Made by a program: the position numbers and the translations under genes. From positions 102,351 through 166,350 of the forward strand of contig CAJTGE010000009.1 in the NCBI GenBank assembly GCA_910575795.1: DNA of 64,000 nt, read 5' to 3'. The DNA is from Clostridiaceae bacterium. Lineage in GTDB: Bacteria > Bacillota > Clostridia > Lachnospirales > Lachnospiraceae. A model generated the notes under the pieces. It saw only the letters and a list, made by a program, of their open reading frames with translations, was not told the DNA's origin and did no database searches. This document shows positions 34,262 through 42,162 of the stretch, piece by piece (the first letter of the stretch is position 1; each line of letters opens with the position of its first letter).

Positions 34262-34528
34262 ATGAAGGTCGGCTTGATTCTTATCAGTTTATTGGTTTGT
34301 CTTGCATTGCTGACAGGCCCTTATATCAGATGGGGTATCGTCGCTTTTATTATTTTTATTATCTTTAAAAACGACCAGCTCCGCACGAGAGTCTGCATAG
34401 TAGCTAAAGATGTGAAGGAGATCGTGATTTGCCTGATTAGCAATAAAGAGGTATCGTTTGATAAGCTGGTTAAGGATTTGTTCAGCGAGTTAGATGACAG
34501 CCTGGATAACGAAGACAGGGCAAGTTGA
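34262..34528 (+). CDS. Small membrane protein, truncated paralogue of the 33394 product
   Basis: The ATG follows GAAGGGAGG. The 88-residue product has two hydrophobic stretches near its N-terminus (LILISLLVCLALLTG and WGIVAFIIFIIF). Its tail (QLRTRVCIVAKDVKEIV, then SFDKLVKDLFSELDDS) matches the end of the 33394 protein almost position by position. It lacks the long cytoplasmic domain. Recent duplication with loss of the N-terminus, or a natural short form. The 243 bp between the two genes hold no credible gene. Confidence 0.6.
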   Translation: MKVGLILISLLVCLALLTGPYIRWGIVAFIIFIIFKNDQLRTRVCIVAKDVKEIVICLISNKEVSFDKLVKDLFSELDDSLDNEDRAS

Positions 34529-34935
34529 GGAGTTCAGTTATAAATGGTTGAAGCAGACTTACATTAGAAGCATCTTATACAATAGTTGCGGTGATATTAG
34601 TTTTTTTTCGCATATGAAAACAATTACATTTGAGATTGGCTCTCTGCTTTTGGGCAGAGAGCCTGTTTTAAGTTTTTTCGGTGATTTTTCACATTTTCTA
34701 AACTATATGATTTGGGGCATGTATTCCTGGATATTGGTACTGCCCTGGAGAATGGAAAACAGGTATCAGGTACTCATGAACCATAGGTTTCCCAGGGGTA
34801 CTGTCCAGGATATTGGGAATTTGCCCTTGGAGATGAATTTGAAAAATCACATCTTATTTCACTTTCATAAGCGTCGGTTGGCTCCTAATCCAAGGGGTAA
34901 AAAATTTTTATATATTATAGAGAGGCGGTTCAAAA
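34529..34935. other. Intergenic region with strong terminator
   Basis: Contains a perfect ten-bp stem GGCTCTCTGC/GCAGAGAGCC (34638-34663) and T-rich sequence behind it, a clear terminator. A 163-codon frame runs across that hairpin and is judged not to be a gene. Its last part contains an RFPRGTV segment reminiscent of DUF4314, perhaps a relic. Confidence 0.5.
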
Positions 34936-35451
34936 ATGGTGAATATGTTGTCAGAAGTTGTGAAGGCGGATTTTCGGAGTTATGACGGCATGGTGGTTGA
35001 AGGTGCTTATACTACAAGTGAGGACGGCTGGGTACTGGTTCAGTCAGATTTGTTTGAGTGTCTGCTGTATAGCGGCATGGCATTTGAGTTTGCCGAGAAA
35101 GCATATGGTAAACGGATTATTCAAAGATATAACGGGAGTCAGCCACAGGAGTATATAGCAACCGGAGATCAGAGGCTAGATATTCTGGCTTTAATTATCA
35201 AAGGATATACGAAGGAGGAGGCAGCCAAAGCACAGAAGGTTTCCATCCGTTCAGTCGATACAGCTTTGGCATTTGCTCAATCGCTCAATGCTGGGCAGCT
35301 TTGTGCTCTGTTCTTTAATCATGGAGGTGATGCGTTTGCCGGAGTCAGCGGAGATGACCTTCGAGATTTCGTGACATGTGCATGTTCATATCCCAGGTAT
35401 CGGCGGGTATTGGATGAGAAAGTGGAGGCGGCTCTGAAGGAGGAGGGCTAG
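34936..35451 (+). CDS. Helix-turn-helix protein, 171 residues
   Basis: ATG at 34936 (or 34945), after a modest AGAGGCGG. The central part, LDILALIIKGYTKEEAAKAQ then KVSIRSVDTALAFAQSL, is a sigma-70 region 4/LuxR-like helix-turn-helix and resembles the one in 30249. An N-terminal 70-residue domain and a short acidic C-terminus flank it. Likely an element-specific regulator or DNA-organising protein. Confidence 0.55.
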   Translation: MVNMLSEVVKADFRSYDGMVVEGAYTTSEDGWVLVQSDLFECLLYSGMAFEFAEKAYGKRIIQRYNGSQPQEYIATGDQRLDILALIIKGYTKEEAAKAQKVSIRSVDTALAFAQSLNAGQLCALFFNHGGDAFAGVSGDDLRDFVTCACSYPRYRRVLDEKVEAALKEEG

Positions 35452-35581
35452 GTTTCCCAGGTTTAACAGGGAGTAGCCAATGTCATACGATGAGGTATTC
35501 TCCCAATTCATATAGGGTTTGTTACCACATTCAGGAGTAATGCTCTGTTACGCAAGATGGCCAGGGGTATGCTGTTATTGT

Positions 35582-35772
35582 TCCGGCACACAACTAAGAT
35601 AGAACAGAATGAGAAGCCGGTTTAAAGGCCATTAAAGCACACCAGGAAAGGGTTGAGATAGTTATTTCCGGGAATAGAGGTCAAAACTATGCAATCCGGC
35701 ACACTTTTAATTAAAGTCCGGGACATCTGGAGAAACAGGGGTTAATTGGTTAATCTACCTAATCCGGCACAC
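35582..35772 (+). repeat. Three TCCGGCACAC direct repeats
   Basis: Identical 10-mers at 35582-35591, 35695-35704 and 35763-35772 in the 398-bp gap (35452-35849) before the amidoligase gene. A related TAAAGCACACC lies between the first two. Spacings are 113 and 68 bp. They could be protein-binding sites for regulation or replication. Nothing else is seen in the gap except one polar motif near 35564. Confidence 0.6.
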
Positions 35773-35849
35773 AATTCTTTGTGAAAATTAGCCACTTTGA
35801 AATCTTGATGAAAAGAGCTACAATAACACACCAGTCGGAGGTGGTTATT

Positions 35850-36743
35850 GTGGCATCTGAAAAGTATTTGCAGGATATGAAGGCTCAAAAGTTTGGGATA
35901 GAGATTGAGTTTTCTTTTATAACGAGATATATGGCAAAAGAGGCAATATGCCGTGAATTAAACAGCCAAGATATGATTGACGCAAAAGGCAGAAAGTGGA
36001 AGATAGTCAATGATATCTCTATAGTTCCCAAAAGACGCACAGAAGATGGCTCAGTTGTTGGTGCAGACAGCTATTACAGTGTTGAGTTGAATTCCCCCAT
36101 TTTGGAGTATGACGATTTGGATTTATTGGGAGGGGTACTGAAAGCTCTCCGTGATGCGGGGGCTGAACCGTCTGAGGTTTGCGGGATTCATATACATGTC
36201 AGTGAAGATGGTCATACAGTACGCTCTTTGCGTAATCTGATTAATATGTTTATGCAAAAAGAGGATATTATGAAAGAGGCTTTTCAGATTGACGATACCA
36301 GACAGGAAATATATTGCCAGAATGTTAATAAAGATTTAGTTTCTAAGATTAATCGTCATAAGGCACGTACATTGAATGAGTTGTTTGACCAGTGGAACGA
36401 AGAATACTGTGGCAGATACAGAATGTTAAACATAGAGTCTTTATATAATCGGCTGGGTATTGAGTTCAGACTTTTCAATTCTACCTTAAATATGGAAGTT
36501 GTTAGAGCATATATTGTATTTTGCTTAGCGGTATCTCAAAAGGCTAAGACTATGCAGCGATCTGTGCCGATAAAGAGTAAGATGGATAATAACCGCTATG
36601 GTTGGCGTAATTTTTTAAACCGCCTTGGTTTGGCTGGAGATGAGTTTAAAGAAGTAAGGAGGCGGCTATTAATGCATGTATCTGGCGATGCCGCTTTTCA
36701 TAGTCCAGAGAAATATGGCAGACGTAGGATTATAAGGTATTAG
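35850..36743 (+). CDS. Amidoligase-family enzyme
   Basis: The chosen start is GTG 35850 behind GTCGGAGGTGG; 297 residues. It shows the amidoligase (ATP-grasp/glutamine-synthetase-like COOH-NH2 ligase) pattern: FGIEIEFSF near the N-terminus, a central GIHIHVS metal/substrate motif, and RYRMLNIESLY followed by GIEFRLFNSTL. The family joins amino and carboxyl groups to form amide bonds on peptides or cell-wall material, and is frequent in phages and mobile elements. Usual partners (a cyclotransferase or papain-like peptidase) are not adjacent. It is a single-gene unit with its own terminator. Repeats upstream may control it. Confidence 0.8.
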   Translation: MASEKYLQDMKAQKFGIEIEFSFITRYMAKEAICRELNSQDMIDAKGRKWKIVNDISIVPKRRTEDGSVVGADSYYSVELNSPILEYDDLDLLGGVLKALRDAGAEPSEVCGIHIHVSEDGHTVRSLRNLINMFMQKEDIMKEAFQIDDTRQEIYCQNVNKDLVSKINRHKARTLNELFDQWNEEYCGRYRMLNIESLYNRLGIEFRLFNSTLNMEVVRAYIVFCLAVSQKAKTMQRSVPIKSKMDNNRYGWRNFLNRLGLAGDEFKEVRRRLLMHVSGDAAFHSPEKYGRRRIIRY

Positions 36744-36746
36744 TTA

Positions 36747-36786
36747 AAATCTCCGCAATCAGATATTAGATGTTGCGGAGATTTTT
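36747..36786 (+). terminator. Rho-independent terminator
   Basis: AAATCTCCGCAA pairs with TTGCGGAGATTT, followed by T, just after the amidoligase stop. Confidence 0.9.
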
Positions 36787-36910
36787 TGTGTATGAACATT
36801 CAACAATGGAGAAGGAATTTCACACAATAAGGCATCGTCCTAATTGGTATAGACTCTGTTGCCGTACCCAAGAGTAGCCCTTACTAAGCCAGGGGTAAGG
36901 GGTATCCTAT

Positions 36911-37699
36911 CTAACGAATTTTTATTTCATATGTATTTTCCTCATATTCTATTTCTAACACATATTTCCCGATTTGAACCGTTGTTCCGCTATCCACCGG
37001 ATGAAAAGCTTTAGTTTCTGAATCAAAAAGGAAAAATTCATCTATCAGTTGGTTTTTCGTAGCGTCAAGAATATTGTTTATACAATTATCACAAAATAAC
37101 CGCTTCATTCTGTGAAGGCTGACGATTCCCTTGCCGCAAGTTAGCTTGGCAGTTACGAGGTTATCGCTATATGCCCTCACAACCTGTATATTTGTCTGGC
37201 TTACCTCGTCATATCCAAAATTTGTGGAAACCCCGGTAAACCCATCTTCAGGGGTATCTCCCTTTTCATATAAGTCCAGGGAGTAGAGCATGCCAGTATT
37301 GGAGCCTATAAGGTAAGCCTGAGATGGGTAGTCTTTCATGCAGGTTGGGCAATGGTCGGCAGTGTTGGGAATATATTGGAGAAGCTCCTTGATGTCATTG
37401 TTGTGCCTGATGATAATCAAGTCTTTTCGAAGTTGCTCTGCAAGTTCATCATATTCATCGTTGGTTGCAGTAGACATGTAAGCGATAACAGTGTTTATAA
37501 TTTCGTCAGTCTGTTGCTGAATACGGTGATTGGCTATGAGAGTGCCAGCCAAATCCCCCAGGGTACTCAAAGCCAATACAGTAAGGCAAGTCATAAACGA
37601 GCCATACCAGAGATAGCGTTTATCAGTCTGATTCAGGCTCCCTGGAGGGGTATCCTCATACTCCCATAAGATTTTCCATACATCTTTTAACCATTTCAT
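36911..37699 (-). CDS. Membrane protein with two Cys pairs, divergent from ribbon-helix-helix genes
   Basis: The only sizeable - strand gene in region A; 262 residues. The N-terminus is cytoplasmic (MKWLKDVWKILWEYED) with one membrane helix at about 33-53 (FMTCLTVLALSTLGDLAG). The rest is probably extracytoplasmic, with CPTC (residues about 116-119) and CDNC (about 199-202) pairs that could bind metal or form disulfides. The four Cys suggest a zinc-ribbon-like or redox-sensing domain; no family is recognised. Its promoter (37749-37777) overlaps the operator-like inverted repeats, so the RHH proteins on the other strand probably repress it. Confidence 0.65.
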   Translation of the reverse strand: MKWLKDVWKILWEYEDTPPGSLNQTDKRYLWYGSFMTCLTVLALSTLGDLAGTLIANHRIQQQTDEIINTVIAYMSTATNDEYDELAEQLRKDLIIIRHNNDIKELLQYIPNTADHCPTCMKDYPSQAYLIGSNTGMLYSLDLYEKGDTPEDGFTGVSTNFGYDEVSQTNIQVVRAYSDNLVTAKLTCGKGIVSLHRMKRLFCDNCINNILDATKNQLIDEFFLFDSETKAFHPVDSGTTVQIGKYVLEIEYEENTYEIKIR

Positions 37700-37748
37700 A
37701 CATTTTCACCTCGTTTTAATGTGGAGTGAGTAAACTAGATACAATTAT

Positions 37749-37777
37749 ACTATAAAGTGATGTCACTTAGCTGTCAA
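37749..37777 (-). promoter_or_regulatory. Promoter of the divergent membrane-protein gene
   Basis: On the - strand TTGACA (complement of 37772-37777), exactly 17 bases, then TATAGT (complement of 37749-37754): a near-consensus sigma-A promoter reading into the 37699-36911 gene. Confidence 0.8.
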
Positions 37778-37782
37778 GTGAC
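37755..37782. promoter_or_regulatory. Operator-like inverted repeats (site 1)
   Basis: AAGTGATGTCACTT is a palindrome and overlaps GTCACTT (37762-37768), which pairs with AAGTGAC (37776-37782). The site lies across the spacer and -35 of the - strand promoter, an ideal place for repression. It is likely bound by the RHH protein encoded next to it. Confidence 0.65.
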
Positions 37783-37884
37783 TGTATATTATTTCTAAGA
37801 CATGTTGTACGATTTATCTATATCCAGGGGTATCCTCTTAAGGGGGTTGTATTTTGGAGGCATATCCCTAATCGGAGGGGAGAT

Positions 37885-38085
37885 ATGGCAACAAATAAGA
37901 AACCATTCACCTTGCGTATGCCAGATGAGGTATTTGACAAGATAGGCTTTTTGGCTACCAGGGAGCATCGTTCTATCACTAACTACATAGAATATGTGTT
38001 ATTGAAGCACTTGGCAGAGATTGAGGCTCAATATGGCGAAATACCGCTTGAAGGAGGCAAAAGCTGGTCTGATAAAGTAAAATGA
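37885..38085 (+). CDS. Ribbon-helix-helix (CopG/Arc-type) regulator 1
   Basis: The ATG follows TCGGAGGGGAG. The 66-residue product has the ribbon KPFTLRMPDEVFDKI and helices LATREHRSITNYIEYVLLKHL, the standard Arc/CopG RHH fold that dimerises and binds DNA with its beta ribbon. It is about two-thirds identical to the next gene. It sits between two copies of the GTCACTT-type site, with the divergent membrane gene on the other side, so autoregulation and repression of the divergent gene are likely. Confidence 0.85.
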   Translation: MATNKKPFTLRMPDEVFDKIGFLATREHRSITNYIEYVLLKHLAEIEAQYGEIPLEGGKSWSDKVK

Positions 38086-38106
38086 TGTCACTTGACAGTC
38101 AAATGA
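38083..38106. promoter_or_regulatory. Operator-like site 2
   Basis: TGATGTCACTTGACAGTCAA repeats much of site 1 between the two RHH genes (the first gene stops at 38085). It includes a TTGACA that could be the -35 of a promoter for the second gene, with a TATAAA that lies closer than usual. Confidence 0.5.
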
Positions 38107-38168
38107 ATGTATAAAATCCCCTGAGTTTGGGCTAACATAGTTCCATATACAAAATGGAGGATATAGGT

Positions 38169-38354
38169 ATGGCTACAAATAAACGTGTGTTCACTTTGCG
38201 TTTATCCGATGAAGTGTTTGATAAGATAGGTACTTTGGCTACGGCAGACCACAGATCAATGACTAATTATATAGAATATGTATTGATTCAGCACCTGGAA
38301 CATATTGAGAGGGAGCATGGAGAGGTGCAGATTAAATACGAAGATAGCAACTGA
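38169..38354 (+). CDS. Ribbon-helix-helix (CopG/Arc-type) regulator 2
   Basis: The start is ATG 38169 (MATNKRVFTL), after ATGGAGGATATAGGT; the ATG five codons earlier overlaps the ribosome site. 61 residues with ribbon RVFTLRLSDEVFDKI and helices LATADHRSMTNYIEYVLIQHL. A tandem duplicate of the first RHH gene with the same operator sequence upstream, so the two probably share or compete for sites, or form mixed dimers. Confidence 0.83.
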   Translation: MATNKRVFTLRLSDEVFDKIGTLATADHRSMTNYIEYVLIQHLEHIEREHGEVQIKYEDSN

Positions 38355-38360
38355 GGCGAG

Positions 38361-38385
38361 GACATCCGATGGATGTCCTTTTTGA
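38361..38385 (+). terminator. Rho-independent terminator
   Basis: GGACATCC, a three-base loop, GGATGTCC and a T run directly after the second RHH gene. Confidence 0.9.
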
Positions 38386-38515
38386 GTACCCAGGGGGTAT
38401 CCGTCAGTTGCTGTTTGTTATTTCAGAACGGCAATTTAAATGAGTTTTTGACACATATCGATGATTTCCACCTATCCTATTTAACAAAACTTATAAAGGA
38501 TCGGAGGTATTCATT

Positions 38516-40003
38516 ATGAAGAAAGATAGGACTTGGGATATTACATTTCTAATGCTGTCAGTTATTATGCTCCTGCTGATGATGTGCATCAGATCGGGAC
38601 GTTTTGTATCAAGCGATACATACTTTCACTACAATCGTTTGCTTCAGATGCTGGATTGCTTCAAAGACGGTAAGTACCCTTGGTTTTATTACAATGACTT
38701 TCAGGGAGTTGGTTACAGCACACCATTTTTCTATGGCCAGTTGACATTGTTGCCATTCAGCATTTTCCTGCCATTGGGTGTCATCGGGTTTGGTTATGCT
38801 TACAGCTTTATATGTTACATCGTCATATGGTTAGGGGTACAAAGCTTCACCAAGCGATTCTCCGATAAATATGCTCAGATAGCCTTTGTTTTCATCCTCT
38901 CCCAATTTGCGGTAGAGCGTATCTTTTACAATCAGTCGCTCCAGGCATTTAAGATAGGTTTTGGGATTGGCTTCTTTTTCCTTGCATACTGCATGGACTT
39001 CTTCAGAGACAGGAAGGGCTTTATAAAGCCAGCCTTGCTGTTCTGCCTGATTTTTGATACCAGTCTGAATGCGGCAGTTGTCATGTTCATAGCATGTTGC
39101 GTACTTTTCATCGTATATTTCGATTCAAGAATGATACGTCAGTATTTCAGATTTGCCGTCTTATGTTGCTTGTTATGTTCCTACTTTATAGTCAATATTT
39201 TGTACCATTCAGATGTTCTAACCAGGACAAAGAATATTGCCTTTGCGATTGCAACGCACAATTACAGTGATGACCTGATTGTTGGGTTTTCAGGCTTTGG
39301 TCAGCCGGGGATAAGGCTTCTTGGGGTACTGCCATTTCTATGGTCAGTTAAATGTCTTTTGTCAAGAAAGCTGAGTAAACGCGAGGTAATTGGTCTAATC
39401 CTTTGTGCGGTCTGTGTTATAGCCAGTTACGAGCCTATTTTCATCTATTCAGGGCTATACATACTATTCCAGGTTCCAGTTCGTTATCTGGGTATTATAG
39501 TTTTGGTTTATCTTATCATAGCGTTTCGTCATGAGGATTTACGTTGGTTCATAGTAATGTCCTGCATAGTTACGGCAGTTACAAGCTGTATTTACGTTAG
39601 TAGGTCTGGTTTACTCGAAGAGGAGGATATCCCAACGCTAGGCAGCGTTGCTATGGGTGATTATCTGCATGAATCTTTTGACTGGGAGGTTTTTGACTCC
39701 ATGCGTCAAGCAAATGGTAAGGCTTTCACCGAGAGCAGGGGTATCGTGGTTATGCAGTCGGATGGAGAGGAGGAGTTGTATTTTCCCAAGTTGTATTACA
39801 GAGGCTATCGGGCTTCAGGCTCTGATAGAACCTTTGATGTGAAAATGGGAATCAGCCAGTTTATCTATGTTGAGCCCGATGGGTATGTCGGGGAGATCAG
39901 GCTAGAGTATTGTCATCCCATATGGTTAAAGACATTGGGTATTTTCTGCTTAGGCTTATGGCTGATTATAGCAGGGGTATCCTACCGCAATAGGGGGTAC
40001 TGA
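38516..40003 (+). CDS. Polytopic membrane protein, GT-C/YfhO-like
   Basis: The ATG follows TCGGAGGTATTCATT. The 495-residue protein has about ten to twelve membrane segments. It opens with a helix (FLMLSVIMLLLMMCI), then an extracytoplasmic loop SSDTYFHYNRLLQML. Acidic and aromatic residues in the first loop after the first helix are typical of lipid-linked sugar transferases (GT-C) and of YfhO-like/6-pyruvoyl-tetrahydropterin-synthase-related membrane proteins. A second loop region near residues 365-470 is hydrophilic and extracytoplasmic, and a last helix ends the protein. It may glycosylate the element's surface proteins; this is inference. It stands alone, with its own terminator. Confidence 0.6.
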   Translation: MKKDRTWDITFLMLSVIMLLLMMCIRSGRFVSSDTYFHYNRLLQMLDCFKDGKYPWFYYNDFQGVGYSTPFFYGQLTLLPFSIFLPLGVIGFGYAYSFICYIVIWLGVQSFTKRFSDKYAQIAFVFILSQFAVERIFYNQSLQAFKIGFGIGFFFLAYCMDFFRDRKGFIKPALLFCLIFDTSLNAAVVMFIACCVLFIVYFDSRMIRQYFRFAVLCCLLCSYFIVNILYHSDVLTRTKNIAFAIATHNYSDDLIVGFSGFGQPGIRLLGVLPFLWSVKCLLSRKLSKREVIGLILCAVCVIASYEPIFIYSGLYILFQVPVRYLGIIVLVYLIIAFRHEDLRWFIVMSCIVTAVTSCIYVSRSGLLEEEDIPTLGSVAMGDYLHESFDWEVFDSMRQANGKAFTESRGIVVMQSDGEEELYFPKLYYRGYRASGSDRTFDVKMGISQFIYVEPDGYVGEIRLEYCHPIWLKTLGIFCLGLWLIIAGVSYRNRGY

Positions 40004-40010
40004 TATTTTG

Positions 40011-40043
40011 GGACTTTGCACTGGATATGCAGAGTCCTTTTTT
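40011..40043 (+). terminator. Rho-independent terminator
   Basis: GGACTTTGCA pairs (two mismatches) with TGCAGAGTCC, followed by a T run, after the polytopic membrane-protein gene. Confidence 0.8.
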
Positions 40044-40677
40044 ATGCTGTAAGATGATGTCCATAATAGCTTAAAGAGTGGAGATATTATCTGAGATGGT
40101 TATAGGAATATTGATTTTACTATTGTATTTCATTCAGTTGATTCTGTGTGACGCATTGCGATTATGAGTCTTTCTTTTGCTGCTGATAGGGGTACAGCCG
40201 TACCTCTCCATATGCGTACTGCGGTTATGCAGGTGTGTGCTTTGCTTCTTAAGGTTTATAGTATGTATCATCAAGATTACAGCGTATCTCTGTTCATTTA
40301 AATTGTACAGACTTGGCATCGCATAGAACCTCTGACTAATCATTTTGTGGATATTGTGATCAGCACTGTCATTCTGAAGTTTAGTATTGCGATTGATAAA
40401 AGGTGCATAGCTTCTCTTATGATTCATTTTGCGAAGATGCTGGTTTGGATTTCTAATCTGACTTTATAAATTGTTCATATGTGGAGGAGCAGGGAATCGC
40501 TGAAATTATTTATTGCAAGTATTCAGCATCGCCTTGCTAATCTGAAATTATATTCTATGAAAATGCAGGATGGCACTGCAACTCTTTTCGTTTTTATTGC
40601 GCCTCATTGGAGGGTAAAAAGAAAAGCGTTAAGAGTTTGGCCTTAGTTTCCTTTAGTCGAATTTTAGGAGGTACAAT
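40044..40677. other. Intergenic region, 634 bp, no gene called
   Basis: A - strand frame of 97 codons (40134-40427) has no credible ribosome site and an unusual composition rich in His, Asn and Arg; it is not called. One polar motif (near 40189) is present. Nothing else was recognised. Confidence 0.45.
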
Positions 40678-41832
40678 ATGCAAGAAAAGTATTACAGTTT
40701 ACGTGAGTTTGCAAAGAAGGTAGGAGTTTCTCCGCAACGTTTGTCTGAACTTGTCAAGAGAGGGTATATTAAAACTTCAGCTTCTGGTATGATTCCAGAG
40801 AGCGAGGTGGAATATTTTATCAGGGAGAAACTTCTGAAGGATTTGAGTCATAACCCTAACTCTTATCTTTGTATTGTTTTCGATAAGACTTCCGAGGAAC
40901 TATCTGAGTTTAAGGAGTATTACGACGAGAAGATGAAAGAAGGGTTCAGTGATATCATAGAGGTATCATCTATTACAGGGTTGGTGAAAAGGTTAAGAAT
41001 AGCCGTTATCACTAATGGAGCCAGTAATGATACTACTGTGCTTTTATATACCAGATATCAGAAGGAACTTCTCAAGGAGTTGGTAAAAAGGGTACAAGCT
41101 GCCGCCTTCCGATGTTTATGTGCTTGTGTGGCTAAAGAGGAGGCGGGGAAAGTGCCTATCATTTGTGCCTATGAGCTTTTCATGTATGGAAAGATATATT
41201 CCTGCGATGAAGAGACTGCTGAAATCTATCACAAGATGCTTTCCGAAGAAGGAACTAAAGGCTCATCGTGGAATAAATCTGACCCGATTTCTACAATGGA
41301 GGAGTCTTTTAAATCCATTGCTATTAGTCTTAATATTCCACTGGAAGCCAGAGGACAGCTGACACCAGAAGTAGTCAAGGTTATTGAGGCAATGTCCGTT
41401 AATGATTATGGTAAACCCGATGGTGAGTTTTTTGATTGGTTTTTTGGATTAAATCTATTGCCAAAGGATGAATCAAAAACGAGGAAGACTGGTGCAGAGG
41501 CTGCTAAAGTCTTTAATTCTGTTAGAACGAAGCTAAGTCAGGCACATAGGTCAACCGAGATCCATCGTACCAGCTATAATGGCTTCTATACTATTGTCAA
41601 TATTACTAAGGATTTCCCCAGTGAGGATTTAACGTCTTTATATAACGATATGGAAGATGGTTATTACAAAAACGTTGAGATTTTTGGCTCCAGTGTAAAT
41701 GATATTGCTATGCATCTCCAAGACCCACTCCTCAGTTCTATTGGACGTCATCAGAGAAATAGGAGCGCTGTTGTAACATTTCTATCTGAGTCGGAGATTT
41801 TTGGTACGAGTTCAGAGGAGGTATCCAGTTGA
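40678..41832 (+). CDS. Protein with N-terminal winged helix, otherwise unknown, 384 residues
   Basis: ATG 40678 follows TTAGGAGG. Residues 1-50 form a helix-turn-helix of the excisionase/MerR type (YYSLREFAKKVGVSPQRL, SELVKRGYIKTS). The rest (about 55-384) is a mixed alpha/beta protein with no recognised catalytic motif. The strand pattern SYLCIVFDKTSEEL after the helix-turn-helix is where IS607-type recombinases have their serine domain, but the catalytic Ser/Arg signature is not seen. It precedes another large unknown (42163) and the recombinase gene, so a role in replication, partition or recombination of the element is possible. Confidence 0.55.
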   Translation: MQEKYYSLREFAKKVGVSPQRLSELVKRGYIKTSASGMIPESEVEYFIREKLLKDLSHNPNSYLCIVFDKTSEELSEFKEYYDEKMKEGFSDIIEVSSITGLVKRLRIAVITNGASNDTTVLLYTRYQKELLKELVKRVQAAAFRCLCACVAKEEAGKVPIICAYELFMYGKIYSCDEETAEIYHKMLSEEGTKGSSWNKSDPISTMEESFKSIAISLNIPLEARGQLTPEVVKVIEAMSVNDYGKPDGEFFDWFFGLNLLPKDESKTRKTGAEAAKVFNSVRTKLSQAHRSTEIHRTSYNGFYTIVNITKDFPSEDLTSLYNDMEDGYYKNVEIFGSSVNDIAMHLQDPLLSSIGRHQRNRSAVVTFLSESEIFGTSSEEVSS

Positions 41833-41848
41833 AAAACTGGATATTTTC
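41822..41848 (+). terminator. Terminator overlapping a stop codon
   Basis: TATCCAGTT pairs with AACTGGATA across a four-base loop, followed by TTTTCC. The TGA stop of the 40678 gene (41830-41832) lies in the loop. Confidence 0.75.
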
Positions 41849-42162
41849 CTTGATTTGCTGTTTAAACTGCTAATAAATGGTATTCTACCAGAGTCTCATT
41901 GTACCCCTTGATTTACTATGTATCACCGCATCATCAGGGAGTATCAGTTGCTCCTTGGCAAGTGTAAGAATGTTTAATCCAATCAGGGGTACTACGTATT
42001 TGAGTGTATATTCTGATGAAAAATGGAACCTTTTATCATCGTTTCTTGCCATGTGTCTTTGAAAAATGCTGGTATTTGGGGGTATTTTGGGGGACGTGAA
42101 AAAAGCGAAAATAGCGGCAATGTTTATTATCGTCATTATATTTGACCAGGAGGATATAGGAG
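41849..42162. other. Intergenic region, 314 bp
   Basis: Holds one + strand polar motif (near 41986), one of the rare complementary-strand copies (near 41902) and a G-rich stretch (GGGGGTATTTTGGGGG near 42077). No gene or clear structure. Confidence 0.45.

Noticed and set aside
34494..34985. 163-codon frame
   Set aside because: Runs straight through a strong terminator hairpin and has no ribosome site.
40134..40427. 97-codon - strand frame
   Set aside because: Odd composition and no ribosome site; surrounded by non-coding sequence.
40678..41832. IS607-type serine recombinase
   Set aside because: The N-terminal winged helix fits but the catalytic Ser/Arg motifs of the recombinase domain are missing.
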